DNA of 48,929 bases from JBFIHF01 sp964411125 (GCA_964411125.1 CAYPJU010000047.1:1-48929); one strand, 5' to 3'; numbered from the stretch's first letter, positions 9,215 through 17,843 are shown. Notes: generated from the sequence alone by a model not told the origin. Program-made: numbers and translations.

Positions 9215-10621
9215 CTACGCACCGGGCAGCGCGCCTCCACACACACGCAGGCAACTCCCCGTGATTCCTTGGGATCCCGGGCTGCTGAGCATCGCGATGC
9301 CGTTGGCTGCGTCGGTCGGTTTGCCCATTTGACTCAGGGCATTGAGTCGCCGGCCCGCCTCCAAGAACTCCGACTTCACCTCCGCCGTTTGCCCCGTCTG
9401 GGTCGTCCCTGGAGCCACTGCGTTGACCGTGATCCCCCGCGCGGAGAGGCGCGGAGCGTAGTTGTCGACCAGACCCAGCACCGCAGCCTTGCTCGCTGCG
9501 TAGTTCGCCTGACCCACGCTCCCCGAGATCCCCACCGTCGATGCGACGAACACCAGCCGACCGAAGTCGGCGATTAGATCGTGTGCCAGAAAGTGCTCGG
9601 TCAACCTCTCGGGGGCGAGCGCATTGACTGCCATGACCTGGTCCCACGTCCCGCGAGGCATCGTCATCATCATCCCGTCGCGGACGATGCCTGCATTGTG
9701 GACGAAGAGATCGACGGGACGTCCGTCGGGCAGATACTCGGCCATCGATTCGGGGGCATGCGGGGTGGTGATGTCCAACGGGCACGGGATCCCGCCGAAC
9801 TCGTCCTTCAGCGTTTCCAGACCCTTGTTCCCGGGGACGTCGACGCAGATCACCGTCGCCCCATCGCTCGCGAACTGTCGAGCCGTGGCTCGCCCGATCC
9901 CTCCCCCTGCCCCCGTCACGATCGCGAGCGCCCCCGCCATCGAAAACGGGGAGTCCGCGGCGTTCGGGTGCCGCGGCTGCGGCACGTTCACGGTGAGGGT
10001 CTGACCGGTGACGTAGGCGGAGCGGTCGGAGCACAGATAGGCCAACGCCGTGACACTGTCCTTCTCGGCGCCTTCGGCGACGACCAGACGATTGGCGGTG
10101 GAAGCGGAGGGGCCGAGCTCCCATGCGAGGCTCCTGACGAAGGCGTCGGAGGCTCGCCAGGTCGCGGCCTGGGCGGCGCTCCGTGCCTCGGACAGCGGCC
10201 GAACCACGATGACGACCCTCCCGTTGCGTTCGAGAGCCCGGAGCCGCGAGCCGAAAAACTCGTGGAACTGCCCGAGTTCCTCCAGGTCTGAGAGCGCACG
10301 CGCGTCGAACAGAAGCACGTGGTGTTTCTCGTCCTTCCCCCCGGTCACCGCTGAGTCCTCTTCGATCGTCGCTCCGAGAGCGACGAGTTCGCCGACGATC
10401 GAGTCGTCCCCGGACTCGAGCCCCGCGGCTAGAATCCGGCGGCCCGCCAGGGGCTGTTCGTCATGGGGGCCCGTTGCTCGGATGAGGGGGCGAGGGCGCG
10501 GTACCGGCAGCACGATCTGAGACTTCCCCACTTCGAGCTCGTAGCGTGCCTCGATCTCCTCCGAGGTCGGGAATCGATCGAACTCGAACTCCCAACCCTT
10601 GTAGTTGATGCTGATACCCAT
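9215..10621 (-). CDS. FabG4-type two-domain 3-oxoacyl reductase, copy 1 (intact)
   Basis: The 468 residues follow the high-molecular-weight FabG (FabG4) plan: a degenerate Rossmann domain, then a full short-chain dehydrogenase domain. The C-terminal domain has the NAD(P) motif TGAGGGIGRA, HNAG, and the catalytic set Ser361, Tyr374 and Lys378 (NYAASK), and ends with the FabG4-like GITGSCLRVCGGALPGA. The N-terminal domain carries SDRSAYVTGQ, also like FabG4. Before this sits a ~40-residue module (NYKGWEFEFDRFPTSEEIEARY) not part of the classical family but shared with the two neighbours. It is the last of three paralogues, 21 nt after copy 2. Likely role: in-trans reduction of 3-oxoacyl groups on the upstream PKS carrier protein (inferred from context). 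Confidence 0.9.
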   Translation of the reverse strand: MGISINYKGWEFEFDRFPTSEEIEARYELEVGKSQIVLPVPRPRPLIRATGPHDEQPLAGRRILAAGLESGDDSIVGELVALGATIEEDSAVTGGKDEKHHVLLFDARALSDLEELGQFHEFFGSRLRALERNGRVVIVVRPLSEARSAAQAATWRASDAFVRSLAWELGPSASTANRLVVAEGAEKDSVTALAYLCSDRSAYVTGQTLTVNVPQPRHPNAADSPFSMAGALAIVTGAGGGIGRATARQFASDGATVICVDVPGNKGLETLKDEFGGIPCPLDITTPHAPESMAEYLPDGRPVDLFVHNAGIVRDGMMMTMPRGTWDQVMAVNALAPERLTEHFLAHDLIADFGRLVFVASTVGISGSVGQANYAASKAAVLGLVDNYAPRLSARGITVNAVAPGTTQTGQTAEVKSEFLEAGRRLNALSQMGKPTDAANGIAMLSSPGSQGITGSCLRVCGGALPGA

Positions 10622-10642
10622 CTCGTCTCTCTCGTATCGTCG

Positions 10643-12040
10643 TCAGGCGCCGGCGTAATAGCCACCACATACTCGCAAAGTCTGTCCCGTGATACCCCTC
10701 GACGCGGGTTCGCAGAGGAAGGCGACCGCGTTCGCCACGTCGGTCGGATGCCCGATTTGCCCCAGCATGTTCATACGCTGGGCGAAATCGCCGGCCGGCC
10801 CGGGAAGATGTTCCTCGTGCATGTCCGTCTGCGTGATCCCCGGAGCCACCGCGTTGATCGTGATTCCCCGCGCTGCGAGTCCCGGAGCTAGGGACCTGAT
10901 CGCCCCGAGCTGCGCGGACTTGCTCGCCGCGTAGCTGCTCCCTGATGGACTTCCCGAGATTCCCGCGACCGAGGACGTGAAGACGATCCTCCCCCCGGGA
11001 CCGACGAGCTCTCGTCCGAGTAGCTCCTCGGTGATCCGCAGCGGGCCATCGAAATTCACGGCCATGTGGAGCTCCCACATTTCGTCGGTCATCTCGGCGA
11101 AACTCCGCCCCCCACTGAGGCCCGCATTGTGAATGACGCAGTCGACACCGTCATGGTCGGCCACAGCGCTCGCGACCATGGCGGCAGCCTCAGGCGCCCC
11201 CACGTCGACACCCAACCCGAAAACGCCCTCCTGACCCTGCAGCTTCTCGAGGGCGGGACTGCCAGGACGCCCGACAGCGATCACTTCGAAGCCTTCGGCG
11301 ACGAATCTCTCCACGATCGCCCGTCCGATCCCGCGTGTCCCTCCAGTCACGAGCGCGACGGGCGGTCCGCGCCGGTCATGCGACGCGGACGTCTCGGCCG
11401 CCGCGCCGACGCGAAGACGCTGGGCGGTGACATACGCCGAGCGCCGGGAGAGGAAGTATCGTAGCGCCGAACGAAGAGATTCGGGGGCCGCGGACTCGGC
11501 CTCCAGGAGGTTCGCCGTGATCCCCCGGCCGCCGAGCTTCGCGGCGAGACTTCGGACGGCTGTCTCGAGCCCTTCCCAGCATGCAGCCTGGGCAGCGCTG
11601 ACCGCTTCCTGGCTCTTCCCCGTGAGGACGACGATCTTGGCTCCGTCTTCCAGGCGGTCATCCTGTCCCGACATCCACTCGAACGCCTGGTCGACTCCCG
11701 CCGGATCCTCGAGACGTCGCCCGTCGTAGAGCAAACCTCCGATCTTTTCGGCCGCGTTGCGCTCGGTCCCCCGTTCTCGAACCCGAACTCCTTCGTCCAC
11801 CAGCATTTGTCGAACGCCGTCCGATTCAGGCACATTTGCGCTCGAATAGGCGAGGGCGAGGTCCTCCAGTTCGCGCGGCCGTCGCGGGCTACCATCCCGC
11901 GCGAGCTCCGTCGGGCGAGGGACGATGATCGTCGCGACGCGCGGGTCCGCGGCCTGAAGCTCACGGTAGCGCGCCTCGATCTGGTCCGAGGTGGGAATCG
12001 TGTCGAACTCCAGCTCCACCCCTTTGTAGCGAATCTTCAT
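10643..12040 (-). CDS. FabG4-type two-domain 3-oxoacyl reductase, copy 2 (intact)
   Basis: Start chosen at the ATG ending at 12040, preceded by GAGGGAGAGGGA; the frame extends 15 codons upstream into the intergenic gap without support. The 465 residues match the FabG4 plan, with an N-terminal ~40-residue module (MKIRYKGVELEFDTIPTSDQ), a degenerate Rossmann domain, and an active SDR domain: TGGTRGIGRA, HNAG, Ser357, Tyr370 and Lys374 (SYAASK), and terminal RGITGQTLRVCGGYYAGA. Both the cofactor motif and catalytic residues are complete. It sits between copy 1 (21 nt) and copy 3 (19 nt), so translation is likely coupled. Two intact reductases after a single PKS module suggest different substrates or iterative use. 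Substrate is unknown. Confidence 0.9.
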   Translation of the reverse strand: MKIRYKGVELEFDTIPTSDQIEARYRELQAADPRVATIIVPRPTELARDGSPRRPRELEDLALAYSSANVPESDGVRQMLVDEGVRVRERGTERNAAEKIGGLLYDGRRLEDPAGVDQAFEWMSGQDDRLEDGAKIVVLTGKSQEAVSAAQAACWEGLETAVRSLAAKLGGRGITANLLEAESAAPESLRSALRYFLSRRSAYVTAQRLRVGAAAETSASHDRRGPPVALVTGGTRGIGRAIVERFVAEGFEVIAVGRPGSPALEKLQGQEGVFGLGVDVGAPEAAAMVASAVADHDGVDCVIHNAGLSGGRSFAEMTDEMWELHMAVNFDGPLRITEELLGRELVGPGGRIVFTSSVAGISGSPSGSSYAASKSAQLGAIRSLAPGLAARGITINAVAPGITQTDMHEEHLPGPAGDFAQRMNMLGQIGHPTDVANAVAFLCEPASRGITGQTLRVCGGYYAGA

Positions 12041-12059
12041 TCCCTCTCCCTCGCTCCCA

Positions 12060-13367
12060 TCAGCGTCCGCGGGTGTGAGCGCCACACAGTCGCAGGATCT
12101 GCCCGGAGACGCCGCCAGACGACGGACTCGTCAGAAACTTCAACGCTTCTACGACGTCCTCGAGAACGGCCGCCTGTTTGAGGCCGTTGAACCGCGTCTC
12201 CCCGCGGGGAAGCATGTCCGTCGCCTCCGAGGCGTCGACGTAACCGACGTTCAGAGTGTTGATCGATATGCCTCGATCGCGCCAACGGGGGGCGAACCAG
12301 CGGGTCAATCCATACGCCCCCGAGCCAGCGATCGCTGCCTCGGTCACGGTCGCCGATCCCACCCACGACGCGAGGGAGGCGACCAACGCCACACGGGCGT
12401 CGTCGTTCAGCAAGCTCTCCCCCTCGAGCCGCTCCAACAGCTCGAGCGGCTCGCGCACTCCATCGTCGAAAGAGGGGGGCATCTCCCCGTCTCGTCTTCC
12501 TCCGAAAGGGGCGAAAGCTACGATGACGTCGACGCCGCCGCGTTCTTTGGCGAGCTGGACGAGACGGTCGATGTCTCCTCGAACGACCCGGGTATGCTCC
12601 GAATTCTTCTCCGTTTCGGGCCCCCCCGAGACGATCCATGAGGTTTCGTCAAACACCGCTGCCTGCAGGAACGCATCCCAGAGGGAACTCGGTTCCCCTA
12701 CGACCAACCCGGTGCGTGGGCCCGATGAACGCGTCCGTCGCCGTCCATCGACCTCGATCAACTCCCCGTCCACGAACGCGGAGGCCCGCGAGGTGAGGAA
12801 TTCGACCGGCCCCGCCAGCGCTTCCTCGTCTCCTGCCGCCACGCTCAACGCATTGACGGTGATCCCCGATCTACCCAACTCGTTGGGCAGGCTTCGCACC
12901 AACCCCACCACTGCAGCCCTGGCGGAAGCCTGATGAGAATCGTCTCCTTCTCCCGAGAGAACGAAGAGGAGTCGACCGTTTTCGGTGACCCGGGTCAATG
13001 AAGCGCGAAGGCTCGCCTGGAGCCGAATGACGTCCCTGGTGTCGCGAATCGCGGTCGCGTCGACCACCAGCGCGTGAACCGGGTCCTGGGCTCGGTCGAC
13101 CCCGGCTCCGTCGACCCCAAACACCTCGTGGCCGGACCGCTCCAGGGCCAATCGCACGGGCGCTTCCCACCGGGGCGAGCCGCCGAGCAAGACGGCGATC
13201 CGCCTGGAAGCGTCGTCGCCGTCACTGCGACGCTTCAGCGTGGGACTCCCCGGGATTGGGAGACGAAACTCGGTCTTCGTGACCCGGCGTTCGTAGAGTT
13301 TCTCGAGCTCGCCAGAGGACGGAGGGTGATCGAAATCGAACGTCCAATCGCGGTAGCGTAGTTTCAT
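12060..13367 (-). CDS. FabG4-type reductase copy 3, catalytically degenerate
   Basis: This 435-residue paralogue begins 10 nt after the PKS stop and opens with the same N-terminal module (MKLRYRDWTFDFDHPPSSGE). In the C-terminal domain the cofactor loop TGxxxGxG is gone (VVGEPSSLWDA instead), and the usual NAG is replaced by APFGG. By alignment with copy 1 the catalytic Tyr is Ala344 and the Lys is Gly348, while Ser331 is kept. The reading frame is full length, without stops, and ends with the family-like GGVSGQILRLCGAHTRG, so the protein is maintained but should not reduce anything. It may be a structural subunit of a hetero-oligomer with copies 1 and 2 or a docking adaptor to the PKS. That role is an inference. 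Confidence 0.88.
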   Translation of the reverse strand: MKLRYRDWTFDFDHPPSSGELEKLYERRVTKTEFRLPIPGSPTLKRRSDGDDASRRIAVLLGGSPRWEAPVRLALERSGHEVFGVDGAGVDRAQDPVHALVVDATAIRDTRDVIRLQASLRASLTRVTENGRLLFVLSGEGDDSHQASARAAVVGLVRSLPNELGRSGITVNALSVAAGDEEALAGPVEFLTSRASAFVDGELIEVDGRRRTRSSGPRTGLVVGEPSSLWDAFLQAAVFDETSWIVSGGPETEKNSEHTRVVRGDIDRLVQLAKERGGVDVIVAFAPFGGRRDGEMPPSFDDGVREPLELLERLEGESLLNDDARVALVASLASWVGSATVTEAAIAGSGAYGLTRWFAPRWRDRGISINTLNVGYVDASEATDMLPRGETRFNGLKQAAVLEDVVEALKFLTSPSSGGVSGQILRLCGAHTRGR

Positions 13368-13377
13368 CCCGATTCCC

Positions 13378-16300
13378 TCAGAGAATTCGCACGTTCTTCG
13401 CGCCCTCCGGCACTCCTTGCTCGTCGAAATCCTCCCGGGTCATGTGGACCGTGGTCGTAACTCCTCCGAAGTCGAGCTCGAACGCGCAATAGTACTGCCC
13501 GCTATCGTCGTCATCGTCACCACTACCGGCGGCGTCCGCAGCGTTCACGAAGCCGCTCAACACTTCGCCGAGTTCGCGGATCGTTCGGTATTGCATGATG
13601 TCGTCGACTCCGATTTCGGGTGAGATTTCGGCCTGGAACCGGCTCAGCACTCGGGTCGCCTGCAACGAGTCTCCGCCCAGATCGAAGAAGTTTTCGTCGA
13701 TCCCGATCCCTTCGACACCGAGCACATCCGTCCAGCACGCGGCGATCAGCTCTTCGAGTTCGTTTCGCGGTCCTTCCGAACCCTCGCGTCGCCTCGATTC
13801 CGTCGCGCCACCATCTGGGAGTGCCCCGATCGGTTCGCCGAGATAGAAGTACCGGCCTTCGAAAGAGTAGGACGGAAGGGGAATCTTCTGTCCGTCGGGA
13901 GACACCGCGTCCCACTCCAGGTCGTGACCTGCGAGCCAACCCGTCCCGATCGCGTCCAGCAGTGCCGACGAGTCTGATTGTTCGCTCCGGGGGTGGGACA
14001 GGCACGGTCTGCGGACCACGTCTTCACGGTCGGGAAAGTTCATCCCGACGAACTTCGTCATCCCCTGACCAGGGCCGACTTCGAAGAAAAGACGAGCTCC
14101 CGCGTCTCCCAGAGTGGCGAAACCGGCGCGAAGGTCGACCGTTCGACGCAACTGACCGAACCAGTAGTCGGGATCCCGAATGGTGGCTTCGTCCACGAAC
14201 TCTCCCGTCCGGTTGGACACGTAGGGGATGTCGATCGAGCGAAACTTCATGCTGCTGACGACTTCCTTGAATTCGTCTTCCATCGGATCGAGGGCGGCCG
14301 AGTGATATGCGATTTTGGGGGGGAGGAGGCGTGCCACCAGCCCTGCCTCTTCCAGCTTCGCGATCGATTCTTCGATCGCGCCCCTCGGTCCGCTGATCGC
14401 GACTTCGTCTTCGCTCACGCGGATCGCCTCTTCCACGCCGTCCGCGAGACCGATCTCCTGCATTCGACTCATCGACGTGTTGACGAGCGCCATGGCGCCT
14501 CCCGTCAGCTTTTCCATCAGCTCTCCTCGTCGATAGACCAGGTGCAGCAGGTCGGACGGGTCGAGGGCGCCACTGACACATGCCGCTGCGTACTCGCCGA
14601 GGCTGGAGCCGATCAGCATGTCGGGGCGAACGCCGCGGTCGATCAGGTGTCGAGCCAGGGCGACTTCGAGGGCGACCACTGCAGTTTGCTGATGTTGCAG
14701 CGGGGCCTCCCCATCGGGAGGGGAGGTGAGAAAGTCGTACAGGTCGAACCCGTGCCGCGAAGCGAGGGTGGCGCCGAACTCGCGCAGAGTTTCTCGGAGG
14801 TCGGGAAGTTCGTCGAGAAGATCGCCCACCATGTCAGGGCGGTAAGCTCCCGAGCCGGGGAACATGAAGACGGTCTTTCGCGTCTCCGTCTGGGCGAAGG
14901 CGTCGGGAAGTTGCTGAAAGCGCCCTGCGGCGAGCTTCTCGATCGCTTCAGTCGTGTCGGTCGCCGTGAGACACCGACGCCGGTCGAAGGTTGCCCGACC
15001 TCGGCGCAGGGTGGCCGCTACGTCGGCCAGTCGGGGACGTGCGGTGTTCAGGGAGAATTCGAGGTTCCTTGTGGACGCGTCGAGGGATCGCTCCGTTCGA
15101 GCCGACCACACGAGGAGATGGTTGCGAGCGTCGTCGCTCGACGTCGTCTCCCGCGCCGGGGCTTCTTCGACGACGATGTGGACGTTGGTACCCCCGATCC
15201 CGAGGCTGCTGACGCCTGCTCGTCGCGCTCCTCCATCGGAAGGGGCCCAGGGGATCGGCTCGCGGGGGATGGCCAGCGTCTTCGAGTTGCGGATCTCCGA
15301 ATGAGGTTCGTGGTCCGCCGAGTGGGCGAGCGCGGGAATCTCGCCCTGATGGACAGCCATGATCGCCTTGATGAGGCTCGACACTCCCGAGCCGGCGGCG
15401 AGATGACCGATGCTGGATTTGATCGAGCCGACGTAGAGCGGCTTGTCTTCAGACCTGCTGTCACTCTCGAACACCTTTCGGAGGGCGCGCAGCTCGATCG
15501 CATCGCCGAGATCGGTTCCCGTGCCGTGGCACTCGAGGTAGTCGATCTGCTCGGGGCTCAGGTCGGCGAATGCGAGGGCGTCGGAGATGGCGTCGGTCAC
15601 ACCGTCGACGGACGGTGCCGTGAATCCCACCTTTCGTCGTCCGTCGTTGTTGATGCCTGATCCCGCGATCACAGCGTACACGTAATCGCCGTCTTCGATG
15701 GCGTCTTCCAACATTTTCAGGACGACGACACCGACACCGTCACCCGGAAGCGTCCCGGTCGCTCCGTCGAGGAGCGCGAGACACTTTCCGTCACGTGACA
15801 GGATGAAACCTTCCTGGGCCACCGATTGCGACAGCTCCGCCTCCCGATCGGCCTCGACGGATCCGCGCACCGAGACACCTCCGGCGATCGCGATGTCGCT
15901 CTGTCCGCTCAAGAGGCTCTGGCACGCCAGATGAACGGCGGTCAGGGAGCTCGAGCAGTGGGTCTGTACCGAGATGCACTCTCCCTTCAGCCCGAGCTTG
16001 TAGCCGACGCGTGTCGCGATCGAATCCATGGCATTGCCGATCAGGACGTCGAATCCACCGACGAGCTGCTCCTTGGAAACGGTGTCGACGAGTCGCTTGA
16101 GATACGACGCCGAGTGATTGCTCGCGCTGCCGTAGACACACGCCTGTCCGTCGAAGGAGGTGATGTCGATGCCCGCGTTCTCGAGGGCCGCCCAGACACA
16201 CTCCAAGAAGATGCGATGTTCCGGAGTGACGGTTCGTGCCTCGGCCGGTGACATGTCGAAAAATTCGTTGTCGAAGAGCGCCGGATTGTCGAGGACACCG

Positions 16301-16452
16301 AATCCGGTGCTACCGCCGTTCTCGTGCTCGAACTGCGTGATGGTAGAGCTGCCCGTGCGGAGTACCTGCGTCCAGAGGGCGCTCACGGAATCTGCGCCGG
16401 GAAATCTGCCAGCCAGGCCAATCACCGCAATCTTGGTTGTGTTGTCGTCCAT
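13378..16452 (-). CDS. Type I polyketide synthase module, KS-AT-ACP
   Basis: 1024 residues. Residues ~5-430: ketosynthase with Cys166 (THCSSSL, where TACSSSL is usual), His309 (HGTGTD) and His350 (SSIGHLA). Residues ~530-820: acyltransferase with Ser617 in GSSLGEY (usually GHSLGEY), YRRGELM carrying the Arg that binds carboxylated extenders, and His717 in IAYHSAALDPM, where malonyl-specific ATs have HAFH. A short post-AT linker (LPSYSFEGRYFYLG) leads to an acyl carrier protein with Ser929 in LGGDSLQA. No KR, DH, ER or TE domain is present. After the ACP comes an acidic run and a ~40-residue tail ending in KNVRIL. Three reductase genes follow at once (10-nt gap), so beta-keto reduction is probably done in trans. 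The extender unit cannot be assigned safely. Confidence 0.93.
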   Translation of the reverse strand: MDDNTTKIAVIGLAGRFPGADSVSALWTQVLRTGSSTITQFEHENGGSTGFGVLDNPALFDNEFFDMSPAEARTVTPEHRIFLECVWAALENAGIDITSFDGQACVYGSASNHSASYLKRLVDTVSKEQLVGGFDVLIGNAMDSIATRVGYKLGLKGECISVQTHCSSSLTAVHLACQSLLSGQSDIAIAGGVSVRGSVEADREAELSQSVAQEGFILSRDGKCLALLDGATGTLPGDGVGVVVLKMLEDAIEDGDYVYAVIAGSGINNDGRRKVGFTAPSVDGVTDAISDALAFADLSPEQIDYLECHGTGTDLGDAIELRALRKVFESDSRSEDKPLYVGSIKSSIGHLAAGSGVSSLIKAIMAVHQGEIPALAHSADHEPHSEIRNSKTLAIPREPIPWAPSDGGARRAGVSSLGIGGTNVHIVVEEAPARETTSSDDARNHLLVWSARTERSLDASTRNLEFSLNTARPRLADVAATLRRGRATFDRRRCLTATDTTEAIEKLAAGRFQQLPDAFAQTETRKTVFMFPGSGAYRPDMVGDLLDELPDLRETLREFGATLASRHGFDLYDFLTSPPDGEAPLQHQQTAVVALEVALARHLIDRGVRPDMLIGSSLGEYAAACVSGALDPSDLLHLVYRRGELMEKLTGGAMALVNTSMSRMQEIGLADGVEEAIRVSEDEVAISGPRGAIEESIAKLEEAGLVARLLPPKIAYHSAALDPMEDEFKEVVSSMKFRSIDIPYVSNRTGEFVDEATIRDPDYWFGQLRRTVDLRAGFATLGDAGARLFFEVGPGQGMTKFVGMNFPDREDVVRRPCLSHPRSEQSDSSALLDAIGTGWLAGHDLEWDAVSPDGQKIPLPSYSFEGRYFYLGEPIGALPDGGATESRRREGSEGPRNELEELIAACWTDVLGVEGIGIDENFFDLGGDSLQATRVLSRFQAEISPEIGVDDIMQYRTIRELGEVLSGFVNAADAAGSGDDDDDSGQYYCAFELDFGGVTTTVHMTREDFDEQGVPEGAKNVRIL

Positions 16453-16663
16453 GCAGGAAATCCGAGTCGATGTTCTGGTCCCTCATGCCGGAAAACCGGA
16501 CGGGGATGTCGTGAATAGATGGGATAGAGGCTGGGAGAAGCCTAGCCTCGAACCCCCGTCCCCAGCAAGCCACGAGGCGCGTGGGCGCGCACCGCGGTTT
16601 CCCGGGGCGGGTGCAGCGAGGAGCACGGAGGGGGCGGGAGGCGAACGCCTCTCGGTGGAGAGA

Positions 16664-17755
16664 TTACTCTCCAGCACTGATTTCGACGAGTTCTCGAGCA
16701 CCCACACGCAGGTACGGGTCGCGGGGATCCAGCACGTTGATGTTCTCGAGATCGACTTGAACGCCGAGGTCGAATTGCTGACAGAGCTCTCGCAGGACGG
16801 TCATCATCACCAGGTCTTCGAGCGCAAAGCCGGTCGAGTCAAACACCGTCAGGGACTGGCGGTACTCGTCCGAGCTGCCCGGATCCTGCATGAACTCGTG
16901 GAGCAGGGGCCCGATCTGATCGAGCTCGAGTCGCTGGCATTCACCCTCGCGCAGTGCTTGCGCCAGGAAGTCGGGGATCACCAGACCAGACTCGACGACG
17001 TGCAGCGGAAGTTCGCACTTGCCGGGGAGGTCCGAACCGACGGCGTTGATGTGCACGTGCGGTTTGAGATTCTCTCCTGGAAGGACGGGGCCGTGCCCCG
17101 GGGTGATCGACGTCACCGTGCAGATGATGTCGCTTTCGGCCTCGAGCCGCTCGATGCTGACCGGGATGATCTCGATGCCCGGGATGTTCGCGCGATGTTC
17201 GAAGGAGGACACGGCGTCTTCGTCGACGTCGAACACCAGGACCTTCTTCAGTTTGCGAACTCGACTGATCGCGTGCATCTGAGTCACGGCCTGCGCACCA
17301 CAACCGACGAGCCCCAGGACGCTCGCGCTCTGGGTCGCGAAGAGATCTGTGGCGATTGCGGAAGCGGCTCCCGTTCGAACGGCCGTGGAGAAGACTCCGT
17401 CCGCCATCGAAAGCAGGTGACCCGTGTTCAGGTCATACAGGCACAGCGTCGACAGAATCGTCGGCAGGAAGTGTAGCGTGGGGTTGCGAGGATGGAACCC
17501 TACCAGCTTCACGAGCGCGCGCTGGTGATTGTCCATCACCGGCATCCACTCCACCAGACCGGGGTGGGGCGACTCGTAGATGAAGCCATCTCGCTCGCGG
17601 ACGTCCACGAGCTCCGGATCGTACTCTTCCAAAGCTTGCCGCAGGCGGTCGATGCACTGATCCATGATCTCGTCGACACCGACGATGCTTATCAGTTCGC
17701 GGATGTCACTCATGCGGATCAGCTGCGTGCCGGCTGTCGATTGCGCAAGACTCAT
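16664..17755 (-). CDS. Ornithine cyclodeaminase/mu-crystallin family enzyme
   Basis: 363 residues, the usual length of this NAD-dependent family, which turns ornithine into proline or lysine into pipecolate, or acts as an imine reductase or amino-acid dehydrogenase. Family marks are clear: VEWMPV and LVKLVGFHPRN in the substrate half, the dinucleotide loop GLVGCGAQAVTQ, HINAVGSDLPGK with Asp242 at the catalytic position of true ornithine cyclodeaminases, and LTVFDSTGFALEDL. Start is the ATG ending at 17755, preceded by GGGAG. It is the first gene of the biosynthetic block, 211 nt ahead of the PKS on the same strand with no clear terminator between. It could supply a cyclic amino acid starter or cofactor, but no adenylation domain is nearby to load one. 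Exact substrate is uncertain. Confidence 0.9.
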   Translation of the reverse strand: MSLAQSTAGTQLIRMSDIRELISIVGVDEIMDQCIDRLRQALEEYDPELVDVRERDGFIYESPHPGLVEWMPVMDNHQRALVKLVGFHPRNPTLHFLPTILSTLCLYDLNTGHLLSMADGVFSTAVRTGAASAIATDLFATQSASVLGLVGCGAQAVTQMHAISRVRKLKKVLVFDVDEDAVSSFEHRANIPGIEIIPVSIERLEAESDIICTVTSITPGHGPVLPGENLKPHVHINAVGSDLPGKCELPLHVVESGLVIPDFLAQALREGECQRLELDQIGPLLHEFMQDPGSSDEYRQSLTVFDSTGFALEDLVMMTVLRELCQQFDLGVQVDLENINVLDPRDPYLRVGARELVEISAGE

Positions 17756-17786
17756 CAGATACTCCCAACGGATACGGATGTAGGGA

Positions 17787-17811
17787 GGGCGGCTCGACTC
17801 TCGAGCAGCCC
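17787..17811 (-). promoter_or_regulatory. Leader hairpin upstream of the cyclodeaminase gene
   Basis: An 11-bp inverted repeat with one mismatch (GGGCTGCTCGA / TCGAGCCGCCC on the minus strand) around a GAG loop, 32 nt upstream of the start codon. No T-run follows, so it is not a classical terminator. It could protect the transcript or be a protein-binding site; function is not known. Confidence 0.45.
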
Positions 17812-17833
17812 GGAACCTTTATTTGTAGTTGGC

Positions 17834-17843
17834 GGATTAATCC
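17834..17843. promoter_or_regulatory. Palindrome GGATTAATCC, candidate operator of the PKS operon
   Basis: A perfect 10-bp palindrome. On the minus strand it lies between a TTAGGA and a TACAAA hexamer spaced 18 nt apart, a weak promoter-like pair about 75-105 nt upstream of the cyclodeaminase start. The position is where a repressor could block transcription. Pattern-based only. Confidence 0.3.

Noticed and set aside
9138..10124. Upstream extension of the FHA-GGDEF frame into the reductase gene
   Set aside because: The extension is Arg-rich and overlaps the catalytic domain of reductase copy 1 in another frame; the membrane helix directly after the ATG at 9137 marks a better start.
13978..15660. 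560-codon open frame antisense to the PKS
   Set aside because: It mirrors PKS codons, has no domain, and the PKS strand has clear catalytic motifs. Long antisense frames are expected at this GC content.
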